Shown here piece after piece: positions 35,833-44,352 of a stretch of DNA of 64,000 bases. Each line of letters begins with the position of its first letter. Position 1 is the stretch's first letter. The notes beneath the pieces were generated by a model. That model saw only the letters and a program-made list of their open reading frames with translations, was not told where the DNA came from and did not search any database. Both the position numbers and the translations under genes were made by a program. This DNA is from Rummeliibacillus sp044763875 (GTDB lineage: Bacteria; Bacillota; Bacilli; Bacillales_A; Planococcaceae): positions 908,495-972,494 of the forward strand of contig NZ_JBIWGZ010000001.1 of assembly GCF_044763875.1 (NCBI RefSeq), given 5' to 3'.

Positions 35833-36426
35833 TTATTTACCATCCTCAATTAATGCTTCCATATCTGATGCAATAGTATCAGTAGATACATTTTGATAGC
35901 CATTATAGCTTTTCACTACTACCCCTTCTTGATTGACTAAATAAAAGCTAGTACCATGAATTACCTGGTTAGAATTTGGATCATCCTTTACTACTGTCTT
36001 GAAGGACTTTCTTGCTAAATCAGCAATTTCATCTTGCGAATAACCAGTAAGTAAATTCCATTTTGAATCATCAGGTACTGGATATTGTGCCAAATATTTT
36101 TTTAATACTTTTGGTGAATCATTTTCAGGGTCGATGCTAAATCCAACGATATTATAGTCTTTCAAACCCTTTTCCTTAAAAGCTTTTTGAATATCCATCA
36201 TATTCGCGGTCATAGGTGGGCAAACTGTTTCACAATTCGTAAAGATAAACATTGCAAGCCAAGGCTTCCCTTTTAGGTTGTCTAAAGAAACTTCATCGCC
36301 ATTTTGATTCGTATAGTTAAAATTTTCAACTTTCCAGTCTGTTTCAGCCTCAAATTTTTTACCACACGCAGTTAACAGTACGGTAGCAATTAATAAAAGG
36401 CATAATGTTATGTATCCTTTTTTCAT
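35833..36426 (-). CDS. SCO1/SenC-family copper chaperone lipoprotein
   Basis: 197 residues. Lipoprotein signal ending LLTAC (Cys21). Thioredoxin fold with the copper ligands Cys65 and Cys69 (NCETVCPP) and His157 (VIHGTSF). SCO proteins deliver copper to the CuA site of cytochrome oxidase, or reduce thiols. Beside a multicopper oxidase it may load that enzyme instead. GGAGAG precedes the ATG. Divergent from the ArsR gene 134 bp away. Confidence 0.93.
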   Translation of the reverse strand: MKKGYITLCLLLIATVLLTACGKKFEAETDWKVENFNYTNQNGDEVSLDNLKGKPWLAMFIFTNCETVCPPMTANMMDIQKAFKEKGLKDYNIVGFSIDPENDSPKVLKKYLAQYPVPDDSKWNLLTGYSQDEIADLARKSFKTVVKDDPNSNQVIHGTSFYLVNQEGVVVKSYNGYQNVSTDTIASDMEALIEDGK

Positions 36427-36482
36427 CCTTCTTTCTCTCCTTCATTCTTTTTTTCTTTTCCAACTTAGTTTTGAACTTTTTG

Positions 36483-36547
36483 TTGACACACATATTAGTC
36501 ATAACTAATATAATAATAACAAAACATATTAGATTCGACTAATATGT
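36483..36547 (+). promoter_or_regulatory. arsR-like promoter with two palindromic operators
   Basis: TTGACA (36483-36488) and TAATAT (36506-36511) are 17 bp apart. Dyad 1, ATATTAGT-cata-ACTAATAT (36492-36511), fills the spacer and -10. Dyad 2, ACATATTAG-attcga-CTAATATGT (36524-36547), lies between promoter and ribosome site. Both share ATATTAG/CTAATAT and would bind the ArsR dimer. Confidence 0.82.
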
Positions 36548-36560
36548 CTGGAGGAAAAAA

Positions 36561-36881
36561 ATGAAAAATATCAATATAGATATGAAAGTCAAACTAATTC
36601 ATGGATTTTCTAATAAAACAAGGATTCAAATTTTAGAATGTATCAAAAATCAAGAAAAAACGGTTTCTCAAATTGTAGAAGAAATTAAAGGAAATCAGTC
36701 TAACATTTCACAACACCTTGCCTGTTTAAAAGGTTGCGGAATTATCGTTGGAAGAAATGAAGGGAAATATTGCTATTACGGTTTAAGAAATCAAGAAATT
36801 AGAGAATTATTAACAATGTTCGATGTAGTTCTTGAGGATGTTCAAAGTGACGTAGCATGTTGTAAACATCATATATACTAG
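36561..36881 (+). CDS. ArsR/SmtB-family metal-sensing repressor
   Basis: 106 residues. Winged helix with recognition helix GNQSNISQHLACLKGCGI. Cysteines at 27, 55, 59, 71, 100 and 101 plus HH at 103-104; a cysteine set near the recognition helix and a CCKHH tail recall the CmtR and CadC sensors of Cd(II), Pb(II) and Zn(II). It would release its own promoter and the ATPase gene on metal binding. GGAGG precedes the ATG; the ATPase follows within 12 bp. Confidence 0.9.
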   Translation: MKNINIDMKVKLIHGFSNKTRIQILECIKNQEKTVSQIVEEIKGNQSNISQHLACLKGCGIIVGRNEGKYCYYGLRNQEIRELLTMFDVVLEDVQSDVACCKHHIY

Positions 36882-36892
36882 GAGTGATTCAA

Positions 36893-39466
36893 TTGGCTGA
36901 TCAATGTTGTGGCTCAAATAATGCATCTAATGATAATAAAGATAGTTGCTGTAGCTCTTCTGAAAAATCAAAACAAGAGAATTTAAGTTGTTGCTCCAAT
37001 CATACCACCACATCTCCAAAGCTTAATATAAGGCGAGAATTAGATAGTTGTTGTAGCAATAATCCATCGAAGGATTCGGTAAATATATTAGAAAAATCAA
37101 GTTGCTGTAGCACTTCTCATGATCATGAACAATCCACAGAAGAAGTAAATTCTAATTCATATTCTTCTGGTGAAAAGATGGCATATAGAGTGTACGGAAT
37201 GGATTGTGCAGCATGTGCTAAAACGATTGAAAAAGGTTTAAGTAAACTACAGGATATTAATGAGGTTAGAGTTAACTTCAGTACAGCCAAAATGCAGGTG
37301 GCCGCTACTAACCTTGATGCATTCATCCCTATAGAGAGTGAAATTAAAAAACTTGGTTATTCTGCAGAACCTGTAAATAAGAAAAGCAATATTAAAACGT
37401 ATGATATTGCAGGTATGGACTGTAGTAGCTGTGCTAAGAGTATTGAAAACCACTTAAAAACCCTTGATTACGTAAAAAGTGCCAGTGTTAATTTTTCAAC
37501 TGGGAAACTGAAAATCGAACATTCGGGAAATGTGGATGACATTATTTCTGAGGTATCAAAAATTGGTTACAAGGCTTCATTACCCTCCGTAAATAAATTG
37601 GCAGAGAAGAAAAAAATTAAAGGTGAAAATAACTTAATCATTTTTTCAGGTATTTTAATTGCTCTTGGTTTTATTGGAGCTTTAAATGATATTTCTACAT
37701 GGATGTCAACAATTCTATATGCAATGGCGATGATCATCAGTGGAATAAAACCTGTAAAGAGTGCATTTTATTCCATAAAAAGTCGTTCACTGGATATGAA
37801 TGTTCTCATGTCTGCTGCAGCTATTGGTGCTGCTATTATAGGAGAATGGTTTGAAGGAGCTACTGTTGTCTGGTTATTTGCAATCGGTACTTTCTTACAA
37901 ACAAAATCAATTGAACGAACTAGAAAATCAATCAGTAAACTTATGGATCTAGCTCCTCAAGAAGCTTGGGTCCAAATTGGATCAGAGATTATCAAAAAAC
38001 CAGTTGACAACGTTACAGTTGGTGAAATGATCATTGTTAAGCCTGGAGATAAAATTCCATTAGATGGTGAAATCATTCAAGGTGAATCAAGTATTAACCA
38101 GGCTCCTATAACAGGAGAATCGATTCCCGTTGATAAAACAATTGGGGATATTGTGTATGCGGGAACAATCAATGAGCATGGTTCCCTTACAATCAAAGTC
38201 ACAAAGCTAGTTGAAGATACAACCATTTCCAAAATTATTCATTTGGTTGAAGATGCTCAAGAACAAAAAGCACCAACAGAAGCGTTTGTAGATAAATTTG
38301 CAAGTATTTACACACCGATTGTATTCATTCTAGCGTTAGTAATGATGGTGCTACCTCCCATATTTGGATTAGGTGCTTGGGGAGAATGGTTTTATAAAGG
38401 TTTAGAACTACTAGTTGTAGCTTGTCCTTGTGCTTTAGTTATTTCCACTCCTGTTGCGATCGTATCCGCTATTGGTAACGCTGCGAAGAACGGGGTTTTA
38501 ATTAAAGGCGGTACTTTCTTAGAAAAAGCAGGTGTCATCAATGCGATTGCTTTTGACAAAACAGGAACTTTGACTGAAGGAAAGCCTAAAGTATCAGAAA
38601 TTAAGGCTTTAACAGTAACAGAAGAAGAATTACTTTCAATAGCTTTCACTTTAGAAGATTACTCAACACACCCTATCGCTAAATCGATCGTTCGATATGC
38701 TAACGAAAAAGGAATTCAACCTAAGAATGGTGAGTTATTCAAAAATATTGTTGGTAAAGGCGTTCAAGCAACCATTGAAGGTGAAATTTATTACGCTGGT
38801 AATTTAAAGTTATTCCAAGAAATTAGCGATTCTTTAAAGAATCAAGTTCAAGAGACGCAAAACAAAGGGAAAACCGTTGTAATTATAGGGAAACAGAGTG
38901 AGATTATCGGGATTATTACTGTTTCAGATACAATCCGTAAAACAACAGTTTCGGCTTTAAATGCTCTAAAACAAAGTGGAGTAAGGCAAACAGTTATGCT
39001 GACAGGGGATAACGAGGGAACCGCAAAAATGATTGCTTCAGAGGCGAATGTGAATCGTTATTTCTCAGATTTACTACCTGAAGATAAAGTATCTGCTATC
39101 AAGAATTTGCAAAATGAAGGCTATAAAGTGGCAATGGTTGGAGACGGTATTAATGATGCTCCAGCACTCGCAACTGCAGATTTAGGAATTGCTATGGGTG
39201 GTGCAGGAACTGACACAGCAATGGAAACTGCAGATATCGTGTTAATGGCGGATAATCTGGATAAGCTGCCTCACACAATGAAGTTAAGTAGAAAATCTTT
39301 AACAATTATTAAACAAAATATTTGGTTCAGTATCATCATTAAAGTTATAGCACTAGTCTTAATCTTTACAGGATCGCTTACACTTTGGATGGCTGTTTTA
39401 AGTGATACAGGAGCTGCATTAATTGTTATTTTAAATGCAATAAGATTGCTAAAATTTAAAGAATAG
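36893..39466 (+). CDS. Heavy-metal P1B-type ATPase (Cd/Zn/Pb exporter) with Cys-rich N-terminus
   Basis: 857 residues from a TTG start 8 bases after AGGAG (an in-frame GTG overlaps that site). The first ~80 residues carry five CC dyads in Ser/Asp context (QCCGS, SCCSS, SCCSN twice, SCCST). Two HMA metal-binding domains follow (GMDCAAC ~102, GMDCSSC ~171). Then come eight or so membrane helices with the CPC motif (~510), DKTGT (~554), the HP motif in THPIAKS and GDGINDAPA. It exports soft divalent metals. Same transcript as the ArsR repressor. Confidence 0.95.
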   Translation: MADQCCGSNNASNDNKDSCCSSSEKSKQENLSCCSNHTTTSPKLNIRRELDSCCSNNPSKDSVNILEKSSCCSTSHDHEQSTEEVNSNSYSSGEKMAYRVYGMDCAACAKTIEKGLSKLQDINEVRVNFSTAKMQVAATNLDAFIPIESEIKKLGYSAEPVNKKSNIKTYDIAGMDCSSCAKSIENHLKTLDYVKSASVNFSTGKLKIEHSGNVDDIISEVSKIGYKASLPSVNKLAEKKKIKGENNLIIFSGILIALGFIGALNDISTWMSTILYAMAMIISGIKPVKSAFYSIKSRSLDMNVLMSAAAIGAAIIGEWFEGATVVWLFAIGTFLQTKSIERTRKSISKLMDLAPQEAWVQIGSEIIKKPVDNVTVGEMIIVKPGDKIPLDGEIIQGESSINQAPITGESIPVDKTIGDIVYAGTINEHGSLTIKVTKLVEDTTISKIIHLVEDAQEQKAPTEAFVDKFASIYTPIVFILALVMMVLPPIFGLGAWGEWFYKGLELLVVACPCALVISTPVAIVSAIGNAAKNGVLIKGGTFLEKAGVINAIAFDKTGTLTEGKPKVSEIKALTVTEEELLSIAFTLEDYSTHPIAKSIVRYANEKGIQPKNGELFKNIVGKGVQATIEGEIYYAGNLKLFQEISDSLKNQVQETQNKGKTVVIIGKQSEIIGIITVSDTIRKTTVSALNALKQSGVRQTVMLTGDNEGTAKMIASEANVNRYFSDLLPEDKVSAIKNLQNEGYKVAMVGDGINDAPALATADLGIAMGGAGTDTAMETADIVLMADNLDKLPHTMKLSRKSLTIIKQNIWFSIIIKVIALVLIFTGSLTLWMAVLSDTGAALIVILNAIRLLKFKE

Positions 39467-39499
39467 ATATGGATCTATCGAGGACGTAATTTGCTGTAA

Positions 39500-39571
39500 A
39501 CGCAAATACAATTTAAAAATTCGCAAGTAAACAGAGCCAAGTCGCAAGTAAATCACCCAATTTCGCAAGTA
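39500..39571 (+). repeat. Iterons with exact 21-bp spacing
   Basis: TCGCAAGTA occurs at 39521, 39542 and 39563, and a 7-of-9 match (ACGCAAATA) at 39500: four units, each 21 bp apart, on one face of the helix. The first two full units extend to TCGCAAGTAAA. Confidence 0.7.
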
Positions 39572-39727
39572 TTATTTTTTCTGAAGTCAAAAGAGAGTGT
39601 GAAAACATTTTACACAATAAACCTTCATAAGGTTCAGCATATCAGCCGTAAAATTACCAGATACTGAATTAACGGCTATTATTGGAGTTCCCTATTTTGG
39701 TAAAGATAAATAGGATAAATTAAAAGC

Positions 39728-39772
39728 AAAGGCAGGACTTTAGCTAAGAATAGCCAAAGTCCTGCCTTTTTT
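39728..39772. terminator. Strong terminator
   Basis: AAAGGCAGGACTTT pairs with AAAGTCCTGCCTTT, followed by T's. It lies 260 bp after the ATPase gene, with the iterons in between, so it may serve the ATPase or an element lost from here. Confidence 0.85.
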
Positions 39773-39870
39773 ACATTCATCTTATCTTTTGACTCTATTA
39801 AAGCTTAATGTTGATACTACAGGAAAAATAAATTCCATTTTTGTGGAAGTTATTTTATATGCTATCGTCT

Positions 39871-39900
39871 TCTATACTAAGCCCCTATTAGTTGAATAAG
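39871..39900 (+). repeat. Module B repeat (right part)
   Basis: CTAAGCCCCTATTAGTTGAA then TAAG; right arm of module B preserved, no family A copy beside it. Confidence 0.4.
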
Positions 39901-39904
39901 GCTT

Positions 39905-40504
39905 TTATTTAACCCCACTCACAATTAGGTCTGCTCTATCAAATGGTTTATGCTCCTCAACATACATATCTTCCGAAACCATCCAATTACTTTCCCACAT
40001 TTCACGAGCTTCTTCTCCGTCTCTTTCTAAGCCTCTTAAAAGACGAATATCTCTTGGGCAATCAACCCATAATTTCAAATCATATTTGTCAGCCAGTTCT
40101 TTTCGAATGGTATATACACCTTCGATTATTACAATGCCACCAATTGGAACTGTATGCCATTCAGCTAGGCAATCCGTTTTCCAATCATATCTTTGGTAAC
40201 ATCCCACTTTTTCTTGGATTAGAGGTTCTAACACCTGATTCAATAATCGTATCCAATCAAAATCAGCTCCAATAGGCTTTTTAGTAGGTTCTATTTTCAT
40301 AATCAGAGAGGAAGGAAGATAAAAATCATCCATATGAACAATTGTTACATCTAAAAAATCCTCTTTTATTTTATCGGCAAATGTACTTTTTCCAGAGCCG
40401 CCACAACCATCTATTCCAATCAAGAAAGTGGATTGCTTTTTAGAATTACCTTTAATTACCTTGCCGAACAGTTGTCTTAAAGAACGATATTCTTCGTTTC
40501 TCAT
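39905..40504 (-). CDS. Uridine-kinase-like P-loop phosphotransferase
   Basis: 199 residues. Walker A loop GCGGSGKST (~33-41), an acidic HMDDFYLP motif after the second strand, and VIIEGVYTIR as in uridine kinase/phosphoribulokinase relatives. The substrate is unknown. I start at an ATG seven bases after AGAGGA; a TTG seven codons earlier overlaps that site. Single gene. Confidence 0.82.
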   Translation of the reverse strand: MRNEEYRSLRQLFGKVIKGNSKKQSTFLIGIDGCGGSGKSTFADKIKEDFLDVTIVHMDDFYLPSSLIMKIEPTKKPIGADFDWIRLLNQVLEPLIQEKVGCYQRYDWKTDCLAEWHTVPIGGIVIIEGVYTIRKELADKYDLKLWVDCPRDIRLLRGLERDGEEAREMWESNWMVSEDMYVEEHKPFDRADLIVSGVK

Positions 40505-40553
40505 TTTGGTATCCTCTCCTAGCAATCCACTTAAAAGTGTTCTCTCCCAGTTA

Positions 40554-40588
40554 CTTCTTAAACTAAACTACCGCAATAGATGAAGAAG
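40554..40588 (+). repeat. Module B repeat (degenerate)
   Basis: CTTCTTAAACTAAACTACCG then ATGAAGAAG; similar to the 43161 copy. Confidence 0.3.
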
Positions 40589-40685
40589 TAAATTGTTTAT
40601 AACTTGAACTTAGATAAGTTCTAGATTTTGGATGGCTTATCTACCGCTCACTCGGCCAACTTTCAACATACAAATTTAACAAAGC

Positions 40686-41357
40686 CTATTTTTTAAACAA
40701 CCTTGACCAAAAACCACCTTTATTTCCATCGGTTGTTGCCAATGTTTCTAATTCGGCAATCTTAGAATTTAATATACGAATTTCAGCAGTTAAAAAGTTA
40801 GTATTTGGTGCAGTTTCAGCTAACGTTGTTTGATGCCTTAGCATTGTATCTAACTGTTCCTCCATGTGCTTGAACTCGGGACTTTTTTGAGGATGTTCAA
40901 TTGCTTTTAAAGCCCTATCCTGCTTGTTCTCTAAATCTCTTATAGCACCGTTTTGCGCACTTATTAGCGCCTTTAATTCTTGGTTTTCGCCTTTCAGCGC
41001 TACCATTTCGTTCGTTAATAATTCTAGTATCTGATAAAACTCGTTACTTTTGATATCATTTGGTAACACGCTAGGTAATTCGCTTTGGTGCTCTGCGATT
41101 GTTTGAAGTACGCTAGAAGGCGCAAAGTCAGCACTCGAAACCTTGTCTACTGCATCTTTTAGCGCTAAACCATGCTCATTTTTTAGAGCTAGCATAGCGC
41201 TAAGAATATTAACATCATGATCACTATACTGTCGCTGCTTATTTACATTCTTTTTAAACTCATATCCCACATGTTCTAATAGTTGTGCATATGACCTTAA
41301 GGATCCCGTGGAAATATTGAGTATGTCAGCGACTTCACCAGATTGGAAATACTTCAT
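40686..41357 (-). CDS. MerR-like DNA-binding protein with coiled coil (DUF3967/RacA-like)
   Basis: 223 residues. N-terminal MerR-type helix-turn-helix (SGEVADILNISTGSLRSYAQ, ~6-25, then RQYSDHDVNIL). Two long helical, Gln/Glu/Lys-rich stretches (~95-150 and ~160-205) look like coiled coils. The basic, aromatic tail GGFWSRLFKK may be an amphipathic membrane-touching helix. This layout is like RacA-type or plasmid DUF3967 proteins, not a metabolite-sensing MerR. It may come from a plasmid or phage. Single gene. Confidence 0.75.
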   Translation of the reverse strand: MKYFQSGEVADILNISTGSLRSYAQLLEHVGYEFKKNVNKQRQYSDHDVNILSAMLALKNEHGLALKDAVDKVSSADFAPSSVLQTIAEHQSELPSVLPNDIKSNEFYQILELLTNEMVALKGENQELKALISAQNGAIRDLENKQDRALKAIEHPQKSPEFKHMEEQLDTMLRHQTTLAETAPNTNFLTAEIRILNSKIAELETLATTDGNKGGFWSRLFKK

Positions 41358-41521
41358 TTTGCAATCTCCTCCCGTTTTATTACTAATATTTCTACCAATT
41401 ATATTGAGCGTAAATAAAATTTACATTTTTATGCATTATTGTTAATTGTAACATACAACTTGACTATTTTGTCTACTCCTATCAATAGTAGGAATATATT
41501 TTATAAAGTAATTATACAAAC

Positions 41522-41549
41522 AAAAACGCATTCAGTTTGATGCGTTTTT
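41522..41549. terminator. Bidirectional terminator
   Basis: AAAAACGCAT pairs with ATGCGTTTTT around TCAGTTTG. It lies 35 bp past the stop of the MaoC-like gene. Confidence 0.9.
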
Positions 41550-41583
41550 TATTCGATCTTATTTTATTTCGAAAATCAAGAAT

Positions 41584-41964
41584 TTATAGAATTACACCTG
41601 AAAAGTCTCCTTTTAAGACTTCTATTTCATTCTGATTTTTACATAAAAAAGACGTATAAATAGCAGTTCGATTTTTATTTTCTTGCCATTCGTATTTTTC
41701 TATTTTCACTTCACAAATAATAGTATCACCGGTAAACACAGGTTTTAAAAACTCAAAATTCATGTTACGAGCAAGTACGTTATTATCCCCACCTACTTTT
41801 GTTGGGAGGGTAGCCGTTAGAAGTCCTTGAATAACAAGTCGCCCCTGCTCATCTAGGGTTCTATGGTGAATCCCTTCATCACCTGAGATTTCTGTAAATA
41901 ATTTAACATCACTTACTGTAAATGTCCGTTCGAACGAAATAATATCTCCTACTTTTAAGGACAT
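41584..41964 (-). CDS. MaoC-like hot-dog-fold dehydratase
   Basis: 126 residues, single hot-dog domain. The hydratase motif with Asp and His is seen in EISGDEGIHH (~26-35; usually GDxNPxH). Family members hydrate enoyl-CoA. The exact substrate is unknown; the last part diverges. GAGAGGGAG lies before the ATG. Separate from the next gene by 57 bp on the same strand, possibly one unit. Confidence 0.75.
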   Translation of the reverse strand: MSLKVGDIISFERTFTVSDVKLFTEISGDEGIHHRTLDEQGRLVIQGLLTATLPTKVGGDNNVLARNMNFEFLKPVFTGDTIICEVKIEKYEWQENKNRTAIYTSFLCKNQNEIEVLKGDFSGVIL

Positions 41965-42021
41965 ATAAATCTCCCTCTCTTAAAGGTGTTATTTTCATTA
42001 AAAATCTGTGCATTTTGTTTG

Positions 42022-43005
42022 TTAAGTGAACAAATTTTGATGTTTCCAACCTTTTGGCATTATGTTTTTATCCAGCCATTCTTTTTGTGGCGCTTGGTAT
42101 GGGGCGGTAGCCATTAAATGATTATTGTACCAGGTTGCTGCTCCAGAACGAATCATCTCATCTAAAAGGGTTTGTATAAATTCTTCAGGCTGACGATGGA
42201 AGGAGTAGCGTGCAAAATCTTGGAACCAACCACAGTTTAGTAGGTAGTCATCTATTTCTTCTTTTGCCAATCCGTTTTTCATGATTAATGTAAATGAAAA
42301 AATCCTTTTTAGGGCATGCCATGAAATTTTTTCTGGATTCTTAAGCCACTTTTCAAATCGTTTCTTTGCTGAATCAATAGAAGCAATAGGATTATCTATT
42401 TGAGGTCCATGTCCTGAATATGCTTTTTGAATCGGAAGCGTGGACAACCGATCCAAACTTTCTAGCGAACGTAGGATAGATGAAACACCTTCTCGGAAGA
42501 TATTTAACCACCCAATATCGCTTTTGTGAAAGAGATCTCCACAAATTAAGATTTCCTCTTCTGGATTATATAAAGAAATATGTCCTAAGGTATGTCCTGG
42601 TGTGTGCAACACTTTCAAAGTTCTGCTTCCTGCATGAATCTCATCGTTATCCGATAGTTTTCTATCAACTCGATAAGGTTCTACAGGTTGATCTAACCAT
42701 TCTGCACTACAGGATTCAGGGTCACCAGAATTAATTAATTCGGCGTCCCATTTATGAGCAGCAATCGGGACACCATAATTTTTTTGAAGATGATAATTGC
42801 CACCTACATGATCACTATGATAGTGTGTGTTCACAATAAGGTGTAATTCTTCTGGTGAAACGCCTACATCTTTAACTAATTGCTCTGTATTTTTCACATC
42901 GCTTCCAAAACCAGTATCAATAAGAATCGGGAGCTGATCTTTAATAAGGATCATGTTTGCACTTGGAAATTGCCTTTCAAAGAAAATAATATTGGACTTT
43001 TTTAT
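42022..43005 (-). CDS. Metallo-beta-lactamase-fold hydrolase, probable AUA start
   Basis: 327 residues if translation begins at the ATA 8 bases after AGGGGG; 310 from the first ATG (42954), which has no ribosome site. The extra part (NIIFFERQFPSAN) continues directly into the first beta-strand of the fold (MILIKDQLPILIDTGF), so the longer form looks right. Metal ligands: HYHSDH motif, a His in HTPGHT, an Asp in CGDLFH and the His in YSGHGP. Long C-terminal helical domain of the type in YqjP-like hydrolases. Confidence 0.78.
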   Translation of the reverse strand: MKKSNIIFFERQFPSANMILIKDQLPILIDTGFGSDVKNTEQLVKDVGVSPEELHLIVNTHYHSDHVGGNYHLQKNYGVPIAAHKWDAELINSGDPESCSAEWLDQPVEPYRVDRKLSDNDEIHAGSRTLKVLHTPGHTLGHISLYNPEEEILICGDLFHKSDIGWLNIFREGVSSILRSLESLDRLSTLPIQKAYSGHGPQIDNPIASIDSAKKRFEKWLKNPEKISWHALKRIFSFTLIMKNGLAKEEIDDYLLNCGWFQDFARYSFHRQPEEFIQTLLDEMIRSGAATWYNNHLMATAPYQAPQKEWLDKNIMPKGWKHQNLFT

Positions 43006-43160
43006 AAGCTATTCCCCCTAAAAAGTTATGAACTCAATTACGATTGAACGTTCAATTATTAATTTTATTTTTTTACGGTTTGAAAGAGTAAGTTCTTTAT
43101 AAAAAAATACCTTTGAACTCTATTAGTTTTATCTCTAATTCGATATAGTAATTGAATATT

Positions 43161-43193
43161 CCTTCTTAAACTAAACTGCTAGTTATCTTAAGC
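43161..43193 (+). repeat. Module B repeat (degenerate)
   Basis: CCTTCTTAAACTAAACTGCT, then AGTTATCTTAAG. No family A copy next to it. Confidence 0.35.
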
Positions 43194-43213
43194 TTCACAA
43201 ACTGAGTATTGAA

Positions 43214-43699
43214 TTACTTATCGGAATGAGAGTAAAGCCCCCTACCCTTAAGGTTTGCAGAAACAGGTCTTTTTCCAATTTCCCTTGCCCAAATTGATAA
43301 TTGTCCTATATGGTGAATTTCATGAGCAATAGTATGTCGCATAATTTCACCCCATGTATATGTCTCCATTTTCCCATCTGGTAAAGTATCGTATAATAAA
43401 CGATTTTCCATACTAGCATCCCAGTTGTTCACAAATCCCTCCACTTCAAAATGAAATTCAGCGTCCAATTTTCGAACTCTATTCAAGCTTTTATATCCAT
43501 CGAAACTCTCCTGAAAGTCAGTTTTACCTTGTAAGTGACGTATCCAGCTCCATTCGACATCAACTATATGGAAAAGTGTATGCAATATACTTCCCATACC
43601 TCCCGTACGGTTTTGCAGAAGTTCTTCTTCACTTAACTCTTCACACCAACGATACCAGTCTTCTCTTACCATCCAGTTATATCTAAAAAATGTTTTCAA
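43214..43699 (-). CDS. DinB-family protein
   Basis: 161 residues, four-helix bundle. Metal-binding histidines in ILHTLFHIVDVE (~40-51) and HEIHHIGQ (~125-132). DinB proteins are often thiol-dependent transferases using bacillithiol (BstA type). The substrate is unknown. Two TTG codons in a row could start it; I chose the second, seven bases after GGAGG. Single gene. Confidence 0.82.
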   Translation of the reverse strand: MKTFFRYNWMVREDWYRWCEELSEEELLQNRTGGMGSILHTLFHIVDVEWSWIRHLQGKTDFQESFDGYKSLNRVRKLDAEFHFEVEGFVNNWDASMENRLLYDTLPDGKMETYTWGEIMRHTIAHEIHHIGQLSIWAREIGKRPVSANLKGRGLYSHSDK

Positions 43700-44024
43700 C
43701 AAAAGCCCTCCCCTTTACTTCTATTTTTAACCTTAAAACTCCACAGGTCTGTTAATAAAAATCCCTTATAATAAAAAATAGGTAATAAACCTTTAATAAT
43801 AGATTCATTGAATTATCAATTGATTTTATGCATGATTCACTCTTCCTTTATTTAAGTATTATCATAATTAGAGAATCAGATTAAGCTCTATCAATCAACA
43901 AGGATATTTCCGACATATTGAGCGCTTCCACTGTCTTAAACCCTTTATTTATATATGAATATCAGACTTAATTATACTTAGTTTACTGAGTTAAAATTTG
44001 AAAGATTTATATATATAAAATTAA

Positions 44025-44186
44025 AAAGCAGAAGAACACATTATCGCAGGACACTCTAACAGAAACTTCTTTTTCAACACTTATACACCATCGGATTTTC
44101 ACCTGAGAAGTTATGAAGTAACTGCACCACTGTTGAAATGTGTAGGAATGCATAAGAAAATCCCTAAAGGGAAAAATGTTGGATAA
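44025..44186 (+). pseudogene. Start-less open frame, possible gene remnant
   Basis: 53 codons open after a stop, no start in the first 40. The translation is protein-like (HSNRNFFFNTYTPSDFHL, then VTAPLLKCVGMHKKIPKG). No family recognised. The rest of 43700-44352 holds nothing else I can name, apart from the VIT gene promoter side. Confidence 0.3.
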
Positions 44187-44352
44187 GGCAGGACGGATAT
44201 CTTATTTTCGTATGATTAGTAAAAATAGTTAAATATTATTATTAAATTTAATACATGGCTATTCGATCAGTAAATCACCATGTGTCATTTTATGGGGAAC
44301 GATACATTTTCGCCTTATGTAGGGATGGTTTAAATAAAGAAGGGAGATTTCT

